Shown piece by piece: positions 16,263-23,917 of a stretch of 50,685 bases of DNA. The translations under genes were made by a program, and so were the position numbers. The notes below the pieces were generated by a model. It ran no database searches and had not been told where the DNA came from. It was given only the letters and a program-made list of their open reading frames with translations. Source of the DNA: Elusimicrobia bacterium GWA2_69_24. Its GTDB lineage: Bacteria; Elusimicrobiota; Elusimicrobia; UBA1565. The DNA lies in the NCBI GenBank assembly GCA_001799695.1, contig MGTY01000038.1, forward strand, positions 7,880 to 58,564. The letters run 5' to 3'. The first letter of the stretch is position 1. Each line of letters begins with the position of its first letter.

Positions 16263-17630
16263 TCAGCCGGTCAGGCGCTTCGGGTCGAGCAGGCGCTCGA
16301 GCTCCGCGCGGGGGATGTCCGTCATCTCGGCGGCGACCTCGACCACGCTCCGTCTCTCCCGTGACGCCTTCTTCGCCACCTCGGCCGCCCGCGCGTAGCC
16401 GATCCGCGGATTCAAGGCGGTGGCCAGGACGGGGTTGCGCCCGGCCTGCGCCGCCAGGCGTTCCCGATGCACCGTGAACCCCCGTATCGCCTTGTCGGCC
16501 AGGAGCTCCGCCGCGCCGGCCAGGAGCGCGACCGCTCCCAGCAGGTCGTGCGCGATCAGCGGCAGCATGCCGTTGAGCTGGAAGCTGCCGGATTGCCCGG
16601 CGACCGTGATCGCCGCGTCATAACCGATCACCTGGGCGCAGGCCATGGCGACGGCCTCCGGGATGACGGGATTGACCTTCCCCGGCATGATGCTCGAACC
16701 CGGCTGCAGCGCGGGCAGGGAGATCTCCCCCAGTCCCGCCTCCGGGCCCGAGTTCATCCAGCGCAGGTCGTTGGCGATCTTCATGAGGCTCAAGGCCGTC
16801 GTCTTGAGCTGGCCCGAGAGCTCGACCGCGGCGTCGACCGCCGCCAGCTTCTCGAAGCGGTTGGGCGCGGCCTGGAAGGGGAAGCCGGTCCGGCGCCGCA
16901 GGCCCCGGATGACCCGGGGCGCGAAGCCCGCGGGGGCGTTCACCCCGGTGCCCACCGCCGTGCCCCCGATCGCCAGCTCCGCCAGCCGGGACAGGGCCGA
17001 GCGCAGCCGGGCCTCCGCGCCCCCGGCCTGGGCGGACCAGGCGGACAGCTCCTGGTCCATCCGGATGGGCAGCGCGTCCATGAGATGGGTGCGCCCGGTC
17101 TTGACCACCCCGCGCAGGGACCGGGCCTTGCGGTCGATCGTCCGGCGCAGGTGCGCCAGCGCCGGGAGGAGCCGGCCCGAGACCTCGAGGCAGGCGCTCA
17201 CGTGGATCGCGGTGGGGATGACGTCGTTGGAGGATTGGCACATGTTGACGTGGTCGTTGGGATGCACCTGGGTCCCGGTCCGGCGCGACGCCAGGGCCGC
17301 GATGACCTCGTTGGCGTTCATGTTGGTGCTGGTGCCGGAACCGGTCTGGAACACGTCCACCGGGAAATGCGCGTCGTGGCGCCCCCTCGCGACCTCCAGG
17401 GCCGCAGCCGCGATGGCGCGCGCGGCGCGGACCGGCAGCAGGCCCAGCCCGCGGTTCGCCTCCGCGGCGCAGGCCTTGATGAGCCCGAGGGCCCCCAAAA
17501 ACGGCCGCGGCAGGCGGGTCCCGCCCAGCGGGAAGTTCTCCACCGCCCTCTGGGTCTGCGCTCCGAAGAGGGCCCGCGCCGGGACGCGGACCGGCCCCAT
17601 GCTGTCGGTCTCGATGCGATAGCGTTTCAT
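16263..17630 (-). CDS. fumC: Fumarate hydratase, class II
   Basis: Interconverts fumarate and malate. The 455-residue protein of the fumarase/aspartase superfamily contains QTGSGTSTNMNANEV, HPNDHVNMCQSSND, KTGRTHLMDA (catalytic His) and the signature loop GSSIMPGKVNP. The GSGT and QSSND forms favour fumarase over aspartase. HPNDHVNMCQSSND differs from the usual HPNDDVNKSQSSND at D-to-H and KS-to-MC, a minor divergence near the B-site that is worth noting. Start overlaps the esterase stop by 4 bp (ATGA), so it is the last gene of a lipoprotein-esterase-fumC unit. Confidence 0.9.
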   Translation of the reverse strand: MKRYRIETDSMGPVRVPARALFGAQTQRAVENFPLGGTRLPRPFLGALGLIKACAAEANRGLGLLPVRAARAIAAAALEVARGRHDAHFPVDVFQTGSGTSTNMNANEVIAALASRRTGTQVHPNDHVNMCQSSNDVIPTAIHVSACLEVSGRLLPALAHLRRTIDRKARSLRGVVKTGRTHLMDALPIRMDQELSAWSAQAGGAEARLRSALSRLAELAIGGTAVGTGVNAPAGFAPRVIRGLRRRTGFPFQAAPNRFEKLAAVDAAVELSGQLKTTALSLMKIANDLRWMNSGPEAGLGEISLPALQPGSSIMPGKVNPVIPEAVAMACAQVIGYDAAITVAGQSGSFQLNGMLPLIAHDLLGAVALLAGAAELLADKAIRGFTVHRERLAAQAGRNPVLATALNPRIGYARAAEVAKKASRERRSVVEVAAEMTDIPRAELERLLDPKRLTG

Positions 17631-18430
17631 AGAGGCAGCTTCCTCCGCTCCGGGCCGACGAGGCGCAGTTTTCCCGCCGCGCCCTCCGGGTGCACCACCC
17701 CGGCGCGCAGCTCATGGAAGAAGCGCTGGGCCTGCTCCTTCCAGGCCCACCAATCGTGCTGGTAGCGCTCGCCCCACACCGAATACCAGGTAGGAAGGCC
17801 CTTCTCCGCCATGACGCGGCAGACCTCCCGGGTGACGTCGATGTCGATCTCCCAGGAGCCCAGGCCGTGGCACACGATGAAGTAGCCCCGGCGCAGCTTC
17901 GCCAGGAGCGCCTCGTCGCTCAGGCCGGACAGGTAGGCCGAGGGGTCGTTGAAGTAGACGGAATCATCGTAATAGTTCCCGATCACGGGCCGCAGGGAGT
18001 AGATGCCGCTCAGGCAGACGCAGGAATCGAAGCGCTCCGGGAACTTCATGCAGAAGTTCAAGGCGTGGTAGGCCCCGAAGCTGCAGCCGGTGGCCAGGAA
18101 GCGCTCCTCCACGCCGAACTCGCGCCGCATATCGGAGGCCGCGTCCTCCGCGATGGCCAGCTCGTAGGCGCGGTGCCTCCGGCCCATCTCCGTCCCGCGC
18201 CAGGGGCCGTGCCAGCCCTCCTCGTCGCGCCCGTCCACCGCGAAGACCCGGAGGTCGCCGGCGTCGATGAAGGACTCCAGGGCCGCGACCATCCCGAAAT
18301 TCTCGTAATCGAAGAAGCGCCCGCAATAGCTGGGGAAGGCCATCACGGGCTTGCCCCCGCTCCCGTAGACCTTGTATTCGAGGTCGGTCCCGAGGCTCGG
18401 GGAGTGGAACTTCCGGGTGTGGGTTTCCAA
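17627..18430 (-). CDS. Esterase-family alpha/beta hydrolase
   Basis: A 267-residue cytoplasmic alpha/beta hydrolase, similar in shape to the esterase D/PHB-depolymerase-like group. The nucleophile elbow is TGCSFGAYHA (GxSxG). FAVDGRDEEGW and the C-terminal HDWWAWKEQA segment are typical of a family annotated simply as esterase. The His of YQHDWW is a candidate for the triad. Length is normal. It follows the lipoprotein gene by 4 bp and overlaps fumC by 4 bp. The substrate cannot be predicted. Confidence 0.8.
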   Translation of the reverse strand: METHTRKFHSPSLGTDLEYKVYGSGGKPVMAFPSYCGRFFDYENFGMVAALESFIDAGDLRVFAVDGRDEEGWHGPWRGTEMGRRHRAYELAIAEDAASDMRREFGVEERFLATGCSFGAYHALNFCMKFPERFDSCVCLSGIYSLRPVIGNYYDDSVYFNDPSAYLSGLSDEALLAKLRRGYFIVCHGLGSWEIDIDVTREVCRVMAEKGLPTWYSVWGERYQHDWWAWKEQAQRFFHELRAGVVHPEGAAGKLRLVGPERRKLPL

Positions 18431-18434
18431 GGCC

Positions 18435-18962
18435 CTATTTCCGCATCTCGTCCTGGAAGTAACGGCCCAGCCGGTAGGCGGCCTGCTTGAAGGCGAAGTA
18501 CTTGTCCGCGCCGAACATGGCGCCCGCGATCTCCTGGTCGATGGTGACCTGCGCGACGGTCTTCTTGCCGTCGTAGCAGAAGACGTCGAAGACCACCCGG
18601 CCCCGCCCCGCGCCCACCAGGAAACGGGCCGCGGCGCTGCCGGGGTCGTAGCTCTTGAGCACCGGCCGGCAGGCGAGCGTGCGCTTGGGGTCGTCTCCCT
18701 TCCACTTGGCGTCGAGCCATTCCTGGGTGGTGTTCTTCATGATGGCCACCCCGTCCTTGGCGAGCGACTCGTACTTCTTGCGGTCCTCGTCGTCGCGCGC
18801 CTTGACGTTGGCCAGGAATTCCTTGGCGTCGCCCTCCATCATCTTGACCTTCCCGAAAGTCTTGAGCGGCGTGGCGGGCTCCTGGACGACCAGATACATC
18901 TTCATGCAGCCCATGGCGAGCACGATCCCGGCCAACGGCAAAAAGACCCCGGCTTTCTTCAT
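18435..18962 (-). CDS. Putative lipoprotein of unknown function
   Basis: A 175-residue protein with signal peptide MKKAGVFLPLAGIVLAMGC ending in a good lipobox (LAMGC). The mature part has a charged helical region (~35-75) followed by a beta-rich domain with VVFDVFCYDGKKTVAQVTID. I recognise no family. The ATG was chosen for the signal peptide and a GGGGG site 4 nt before it; a TATAGT -10 box (19001-19006) lies upstream. It is the first gene of the unit that continues into the esterase and fumC. Confidence 0.6.
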   Translation of the reverse strand: MKKAGVFLPLAGIVLAMGCMKMYLVVQEPATPLKTFGKVKMMEGDAKEFLANVKARDDEDRKKYESLAKDGVAIMKNTTQEWLDAKWKGDDPKRTLACRPVLKSYDPGSAAARFLVGAGRGRVVFDVFCYDGKKTVAQVTIDQEIAGAMFGADKYFAFKQAAYRLGRYFQDEMRK

Positions 18963-19088
18963 AAGACCCCCAGGCGCGCCCGGCATCGACGACATGGCCG
19001 ACTATAGCAAAACGCGGGGGCTTCGGGATTTCTTCGTGGTTCGCATCGGGACCCGCGCTACAGTTAGGGTGAGCAGGGAGGCCGAGCC

Positions 19089-19844
19089 ATGAACGATGAG
19101 CACAACCAGAACGTCGCCGGGTACTTGACCCACGAACTGCGCGCGCCCCTCACCGCGATGAAGCACGCGCTGAATATCCTTCAGGACGAGCTCGGCCCCG
19201 GCGCCTCGGAGCGGAGCCGGCGCATCCTGAAAGCCGCCCTCCTGACCGCGGAGCGGGTCAACCGCACCGTGGACGACATCCTGGACCTCTCGCGCCTGCA
19301 GTGCGGGCGCATGCCCCTGTCCGCCCTCCCCTGCGACCCCGCGCGCCTGGCGGCGGAAACGGTCGAATCCTTCCTCCCCTGGGCCGAACGCCAGGAGGTC
19401 CGGCTTTACGCCCGCATCAGCCGGGACTGCCCCTCGGTCTCGGGGGACGGCGCCCGGATCATCCAGGTGCTGACCAACCTCATCTCCAACGCCCTCAAGT
19501 TCACCCCCCCGGGCGGCGAGATCGCGGTCCTGGTCGAACCCGGCCGCCGCGACGACGCCGGGAGCGTGGTCTTCTCGGTGAAGGACACCGGCCGCGGCAT
19601 CGCGGCCCAGGACATCCCGCTGGTCTTCCGCTACTTCATGCAGGTCGGCCCGGCTTCGGAGCGGGCCCAGGGGTCGGGACTGGGCCTGCCGCTGGCCCGG
19701 TCCCTGGTGGAGCTGCACGGCGGACGCATGTGGGTGGAGAGCGCGGAGGGAGCGGGGTCGACCTTCTCCTTCACCATCCCCGTCAACATCGGGGCCCCCG
19801 CGGGCGCGGAGAAGCCGCCGGCCGCCGACGCCCTCACTCTGTAG
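19089..19844 (+). CDS. Orphan sensor histidine kinase, no input domain
   Basis: A 251-residue protein consisting almost only of HisKA and HATPase_c domains. The H-box THELRAPL has the phosphorylated His at residue 15. N-box NLISNALKFTP, G1 DTGRGIA, the F-box region and G2 GSGLGLPL are all intact, so it should be catalytically competent. There is no membrane segment and no PAS or GAF domain, so input must come from a partner protein. No response regulator adjoins it; the nearest one is at ~29.5-30 kb. GGGAGG precedes the ATG. The last 11 bp overlap the convergent gene. Confidence 0.88.
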   Translation: MNDEHNQNVAGYLTHELRAPLTAMKHALNILQDELGPGASERSRRILKAALLTAERVNRTVDDILDLSRLQCGRMPLSALPCDPARLAAETVESFLPWAERQEVRLYARISRDCPSVSGDGARIIQVLTNLISNALKFTPPGGEIAVLVEPGRRDDAGSVVFSVKDTGRGIAAQDIPLVFRYFMQVGPASERAQGSGLGLPLARSLVELHGGRMWVESAEGAGSTFSFTIPVNIGAPAGAEKPPAADALTL

Positions 19845-20520
19845 GATTTCCCCCGGAGCCCCCGCCCTGCGGCATGTTGGGGATCATGCCGGCCATGCCG
19901 GGAGGCATCCCGGGAGGCATGCCCGGGGGCGCGCCGGCGCCTTTGTCGCCGCCCCCCTTGCCGTCCCCTCCCTTCCCCTCTTCCTTCCCTTCGCCGCCGT
20001 CCTCTTTGCCGCCCCCGCCGAAACTCTTCACGCCGCCGGAGGGGAGGCTGCCCTTCCGGAACGGCTTGCGCTTCCGGCCCCCGGCGACTTTGGCCTTGCC
20101 CGACCCCTCGCCGCCGGAATTCTCCTCGACGATGGCCTCCTCCACGGTGTCTCCGCCCTCGGATTCGGCGGGAGGCTCCTCCTCCGCGGACTCTTCGGCC
20201 GCGACCGCGGCCTTGCGGCCCTTCTTGGCCGCCGCGGGCGAGGGGCGGCGCTTGCCGGGCTTGCGGGAGAGCTTCTTCTTATCCTTCTTCTTCTTCTCCT
20301 TCTTGGCGGCCTGCTTCGCCTCCTCCTTCTCCACGGGGTTTCCGCGCGCGTCGAAGATGTAATAGCGCTGGGTGTCGTTGGAGGGAGCGATGTACTTGGA
20401 TTTTCCGAAGACGGCGTCATCCTCGTCCACTTCATCCTCGCCTTGGGCCGAAACGGCCATGGCGCAGGCGGCCAGGAGGGCGGCGCAAACCATGAGCCTG
20501 GGAAGCCGGGGGGTCTTCAT
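19834..20520 (-). CDS. Secreted low-complexity Lys/Glu/Gly-rich protein
   Basis: A 228-residue protein with signal peptide MKTPRLPRLMVCAALLAACA followed by an acidic stretch, a short folded-looking segment (KYIAPSNDTQRYYIFDARGN), a Lys-rich region (KKEKKKKDKKK), Ala/Glu repeats, a Gly/Lys-rich run and a terminal PPGMPPGMPPGM repeat. Such composition suggests an extended periplasmic or surface protein; function unknown. A TATACT box lies 8 nt before the ATG, with AGGAG directly against the start codon, suggesting a leaderless or nearly leaderless message. It is the last gene of a minus-strand series. Confidence 0.65.
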   Translation of the reverse strand: MKTPRLPRLMVCAALLAACAMAVSAQGEDEVDEDDAVFGKSKYIAPSNDTQRYYIFDARGNPVEKEEAKQAAKKEKKKKDKKKLSRKPGKRRPSPAAAKKGRKAAVAAEESAEEEPPAESEGGDTVEEAIVEENSGGEGSGKAKVAGGRKRKPFRKGSLPSGGVKSFGGGGKEDGGEGKEEGKGGDGKGGGDKGAGAPPGMPPGMPPGMAGMIPNMPQGGGSGGNPTE

Positions 20521-20554
20521 CTCCTGAGAGTATAGCCGAGGAGTTGTTGCGGCT

Positions 20555-21355
20555 TCAATACCGGGAGACCCTGATCCGCATCAGGTCCTCGGCCCGCCGG
20601 AAACGCCGCTTCCCGCGCAGAGCGGCGGCCAGCCCCCTCTCGGACGCCGGCGAGAGATGCGTCAACAGCACCTGACGGGCGCCGGAAAGCCGCCCCAATT
20701 CCAGGGCCTCGGAGACCCGCAGATGCCCCTCGCCGCGCTCCCCGTCGGCCAAGGCGCACTCGCTCACCAGCAGATCCGCCCCGGCGGCGAAGCGGGCCAG
20801 GCCCGGATCCCACGAGGTGTCTCCCGTGTAGCAGAGGCTGCCCTCCTTCGCCTCGAAGCGATAGGCCAAAGACTCCGTGGTGTGGGGCACTTCCCGGCAA
20901 AGGACCCGCCACCCCGAGCCGCGGACCACGCTGCCTTCCTCCAGGGTCTCGAGCTTCAGGTCGAACCCCCGCGGCCGCAGCCAGGGGTGATGCGCCCGGA
21001 AGAGCCGCTCCACGAACCCGGCCGTGCCCCGCGGTCCGCAGACGCGCAACCGCTTCCCCTGGGGCTTCCCGTCATAGCGGTAGTAGAAGAGCAGCGCGGC
21101 CAGGTCTCCCGTGTGGTCCGGATGGCGATGGGAGAGGAATACCGAGCTCACCCGGTCCGGATCCAGCCCCGCCCGCACCATCTGCCGGAAGTTCCCGAAA
21201 CCCAGGTCGAAGAGGAGTATCTCGTCCTGGCAGCGCAGGGCGTAGCCCGCCGGATTGCGGACGCCGCCCCGCCCCGGCCCCTCCGGAGGCCGTCCCGGAG
21301 TGAAGGTCCCCGAGCCCAGGACGACGAATTCCAGCGCCCCTCTCCCCTCGGTCAT
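20555..21355 (-). CDS. MBL-fold metallohydrolase (RNase Z-like)
   Basis: A 266-residue metallo-beta-lactamase-fold hydrolase. LSHRHPDHTGD is the metal-binding HxHxDH motif, HTTESLAYRFE carries the next His, CYTGDTSWD the bridging Asp and LLTHLSP the last His. The N-terminus FVVLGSGTFTPG is like RNase Z/ElaC and related phosphodiesterases. It is shorter than typical RNase Z and lacks an obvious exosite arm, so tRNA processing is not assured; a general MBL phosphodiesterase is the safer call. Start overlaps the FKBP stop by 4 bp. Confidence 0.85.
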   Translation of the reverse strand: MTEGRGALEFVVLGSGTFTPGRPPEGPGRGGVRNPAGYALRCQDEILLFDLGFGNFRQMVRAGLDPDRVSSVFLSHRHPDHTGDLAALLFYYRYDGKPQGKRLRVCGPRGTAGFVERLFRAHHPWLRPRGFDLKLETLEEGSVVRGSGWRVLCREVPHTTESLAYRFEAKEGSLCYTGDTSWDPGLARFAAGADLLVSECALADGERGEGHLRVSEALELGRLSGARQVLLTHLSPASERGLAAALRGKRRFRRAEDLMRIRVSRY

Positions 21356-21987
21356 GGCGCCGCGCCCGCGGCAGCGGCGCGGTCCTGCGTCGCCTCAGGA
21401 AGGGCGTCAGACGCATGGGCCGCGCCCGCGGCAGCGGCGCGGTCCTGCGTCGCCTCAGGAAGGGCGTCAGACGCATGGGCCGCGCCCCGTTCCGGAGGCG
21501 ACACCGCCAGGATGCGCACCCGGATCTCCAGGGTCTTGCCCGCCAGCGGCGGGTTGAAATCCAGCGTCACGGTATCCTCTTCCACCCCGACGATGCGGGC
21601 CTCGGCCGCCGTGCCGCCGAGCATCCCCTGCACCTTCATCCCGGGGCGGAGCCCCTGGCCCTGGGCCCCGAACCGGGCCCGCGGGATCTTCTGCAGCGCG
21701 GCGGGATCCGGCTCCCCGTACGCCTGCGCCGGAGGCAGCTTGAACTCGACGTCGTCGCCCGCCGCCAGGCCCAGGAGCCGCTCCTCGAGGGCCGCGAGCA
21801 GCTGCCCGCTCCCGATCCTCACCGTGAGGGGATCGAACCCTTCCGTCGTATCCACCAGTTCCCCGTCCGCGCGCACCGTGTAGTCCAGCCGCACCAGCGC
21901 GCCCGCCTGGACCTCGGGAGCCTTGCCGCCGCAGGCCGCGGCGCCGCAGAGGACGAACAGGACCGCCGGAGCGAGGCGGCGGCTCAT
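21352..21987 (-). CDS. FKBP-type peptidyl-prolyl isomerase lipoprotein (SlyD-like) with duplicated tail
   Basis: A 211-residue SlyD-like FKBP. The lipoprotein signal ends in GAAACGG. The domain runs VRLDYTVRADGELVDTTEGF, IGSGQLL..LEERLLGL, PPAQAYGE, an IF insert and DFNPPLAGKTLEIRV, close to the DxNHPLAGK of SlyD with His replaced by Pro. The C-terminal tail contains HASDALPEATQDRAAAAGAA twice because of an exact 60-bp tandem DNA duplication. It should catalyse prolyl isomerisation or act as a chaperone in the periplasm. ATGA overlaps couple it to both neighbours. Confidence 0.87.
   Translation of the reverse strand: MSRRLAPAVLFVLCGAAACGGKAPEVQAGALVRLDYTVRADGELVDTTEGFDPLTVRIGSGQLLAALEERLLGLAAGDDVEFKLPPAQAYGEPDPAALQKIPRARFGAQGQGLRPGMKVQGMLGGTAAEARIVGVEEDTVTLDFNPPLAGKTLEIRVRILAVSPPERGAAHASDALPEATQDRAAAAGAAHASDALPEATQDRAAAAGAAP
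21361..21480. repeat. Exact 60-bp tandem duplication inside the FKBP gene
   Basis: Two identical 60-bp copies (21361-21420 and 21421-21480), with the first bases of a third copy (CGCGCCC). The unit is a multiple of three, so the frame is kept and 20 residues are repeated. Perfect identity implies a recent event or an assembly artefact. Confidence 0.95.
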
Positions 21988-22901
21988 GGGACGGAGCGCA
22001 GCCAGGCGTTCACCCTCTTCGTCAGGTCTTGCTGGGCGGCCCCGCGGAACGGCCCCAGCCGCTCCTCGACGCGGGCCAGGCCTTCCCGGTCGCGCACCGC
22101 GGCCGCCGCCCGGGCCACCCGTCCAGGATAGACCCGCCCCTCGACCACGGCCAGGCGCCCGTCGGCCCGGTACTGCACGCGGGCGGCGTCCGCCCCATGC
22201 AGGTCCAGGAAATCCTTGAGTTCGGTGAGCGTCACCGCCTCCGGCCCCAGTCCGGCGGTGTCGACGGCCGCGGCGTACACCGCGTAGGGGTCCTCCGAGA
22301 AGAGGTAGAGGCCGAACGCGATCCGCGCCAGCGGATCCTTGGGCGGCATCCCCGGGAAGAGCACCGGGTCCTGGTTCCCCTGGCCGCGGGCGCTCTTCTG
22401 CATGCGGCGGCGGGATTCGACGAGCTCCCGCGCCCCCGCCGTGGCCTGGCGAAGCTTGGCCGCGAACTCCTTGTCCGCCTCGGCCTTCTGCAGGGCGTGC
22501 TCCAGGACCGACTGCTCCGCCGCCATCTCCTCGTCCGCCAGCTCGATGGGCAGGGCGCAGAGGGCCTTCCAGCGCGCGCGCAGGAACAGGAGCTCGAACT
22601 CGAGCGGCAGGAGCCGGGGCGCGCGCTCCGCGTCCACCTCGATGACCGGCTCCGGCGCGAGCACCGCCCGCACCGGGCGGCCGTAGGTCTGCCGCCGCTC
22701 GACGATGGGGACCTGCGCCGTCAGGGTCAGGAGGTAGCGCCCGTACTCGGTCCCGGACAGTTCCCGGTTGACCCGCCGCAGGGCTTCCCGCAGCGGCTCG
22801 GAGAGCTTGCGGGTGCCGGGGTGGGTCGTGACCGGGGCCTGGACCTCGGGCGCGGCCTGGGCCGCCGCGGCAAGGAGAACGGAGAGGAGAAGCGCTCCCA
22901 T
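21984..22901 (-). CDS. Secreted protein of unknown function
   Basis: A 305-residue protein with signal peptide MGALLLSVLLAAAAQAA. The mature part is mostly alpha-helical and rich in Arg, Glu and Ala, with segments such as LREALRRVNRELSGTEYGRY and LFPGMPPKDPLARIAFGLYL. No catalytic motif or known family is apparent. It lies 16 bp downstream of the DDAH-like gene and overlaps the FKBP start by 4 bp, so it is in the middle of a five-gene minus-strand run. A periplasmic location beside an FKBP chaperone is the only context clue. Confidence 0.6.
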   Translation of the reverse strand: MGALLLSVLLAAAAQAAPEVQAPVTTHPGTRKLSEPLREALRRVNRELSGTEYGRYLLTLTAQVPIVERRQTYGRPVRAVLAPEPVIEVDAERAPRLLPLEFELLFLRARWKALCALPIELADEEMAAEQSVLEHALQKAEADKEFAAKLRQATAGARELVESRRRMQKSARGQGNQDPVLFPGMPPKDPLARIAFGLYLFSEDPYAVYAAAVDTAGLGPEAVTLTELKDFLDLHGADAARVQYRADGRLAVVEGRVYPGRVARAAAAVRDREGLARVEERLGPFRGAAQQDLTKRVNAWLRSVP

Positions 22902-22917
22902 GGCTTTCCGGAACGGC

Positions 22918-23814
22918 CTAGTAGAGATGCATCCTCAGTCCGCAGACCGAGGCGCCCGACTTGAGGAACTCGGAAGTGTCCACCTCGAGGATCTTCATCC
23001 CGATGGCCTGGATGTGGCGGGCCGCGGTGACGGCCCCTTTCTGGATGATCGCCGTCGAGTCCACCACTCCCGCGCAGCAGGGGAGCTTCGAGGACACCTC
23101 CCGCTCGTCCGCCGCCAGCACGATGGGGAACATGCGCAGGATGAGCTCGAGGCTGTCGGGGTCGAACGCCGGCGGGTAGATGAGTACGGCTTCCGGGGTC
23201 AGGGGACAGAAGCAGGTGTCGAGATAGAAGAAGCGCTCGTTGACCAGCTTGAGCAGGACGACCGGGGTCTCGAAGGCCTGGGCGACGTGCTCGTACACCT
23301 CGGGGTCGGACCGGAAGCCGTGCGCGCCCCAGAGCAGCCGCTTGCCGGGATGCCACAGGCAGTCCCCCATCCCCTCGAAGCGGAACGCGGCGTCCTTCAA
23401 GCGGACGATCTGATAGCCCTCCTGACGGAACCAGCGCTCGAAGAGCGGAACCTCGCCCTGCCGGGCCGGATGACACATCTGACTGAGCATGCAGACGCGC
23501 TCCATGCGCGTGGTCAGCCCCGTGAAGGTCTGCGCGGAGGCGAAGACCATGTCCTCGAAGCCCGCGGCCGCGTCGATCAGGCGGACGGGCTTGCCCAGCG
23601 ACGCGAAGGCCGCCCGCACGGCTTCCCACTGCTGGCGGGCCGTCGCCTTATCCACGCGGCCGATGCCGGCCGCCATGTAGGGGTTGCGGATCTCCGAGAT
23701 GTCGTAGAAGTCGGGAGCGCACATCAGAGCCCCGCTGGGCGCCGGCATGGAAGGGCAGTTCTTGACCGAAAAGCCCTTGAGGTCGGCCGCGTGCGCGTAG
23801 ATCCGAGTATTCAT
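22918..23814 (-). CDS. Dimethylarginine dimethylaminohydrolase/amidinotransferase-like protein, catalytic residues altered
   Basis: A 298-residue protein of the guanidine-modifying enzyme superfamily. Conserved landmarks are NPYMAAG, the substrate-binding RFEGMGDCLW (EGxGD) and FYLDTCFCPL. The family's catalytic His normally stands in (Y)HLDT; here the codon is TAT, giving Tyr. The catalytic Cys normally follows two residues after the Val of GGSVxC; here the sequence is GASVCGL, with Cys one residue early and Gly in its place. It may therefore be inactive or have changed chemistry. Start MNTRIYAH was chosen over the upstream ATG; TACACT lies 9 nt before it. Confidence 0.75.
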   Translation of the reverse strand: MNTRIYAHAADLKGFSVKNCPSMPAPSGALMCAPDFYDISEIRNPYMAAGIGRVDKATARQQWEAVRAAFASLGKPVRLIDAAAGFEDMVFASAQTFTGLTTRMERVCMLSQMCHPARQGEVPLFERWFRQEGYQIVRLKDAAFRFEGMGDCLWHPGKRLLWGAHGFRSDPEVYEHVAQAFETPVVLLKLVNERFFYLDTCFCPLTPEAVLIYPPAFDPDSLELILRMFPIVLAADEREVSSKLPCCAGVVDSTAIIQKGAVTAARHIQAIGMKILEVDTSEFLKSGASVCGLRMHLY

Positions 23815-23823
23815 GCTCCGCCG

Positions 23824-23829
23824 AGTGTA
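23824..23829 (-). promoter_or_regulatory. -10 box of the DDAH-like gene
   Basis: TACACT on the minus strand, ending 9 nt before the ATG, again with almost no room for a leader. Confidence 0.5.
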
Positions 23830-23850
23830 CAATATTGGACCTAGGCAGTT

Positions 23851-23881
23851 ATCGACAAGGCAGTCATCGGCTCTTGTCGAT
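23851..23881. promoter_or_regulatory. Inverted repeat in a divergent intergenic region
   Basis: ATCGACAAG and CTTGTCGAT are perfect 9-bp arms around a 13-bp spacer. GGCAGTTATCG/GGCAGTCATCG is an overlapping direct repeat. It lies between the divergent DDAH-like and histidine kinase genes, a natural operator position. The binding protein is unknown. Confidence 0.55.
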
Positions 23882-23917
23882 GGCGGCCGATTGCGCTAAG
23901 CTTGGGAAATCCCAGCC

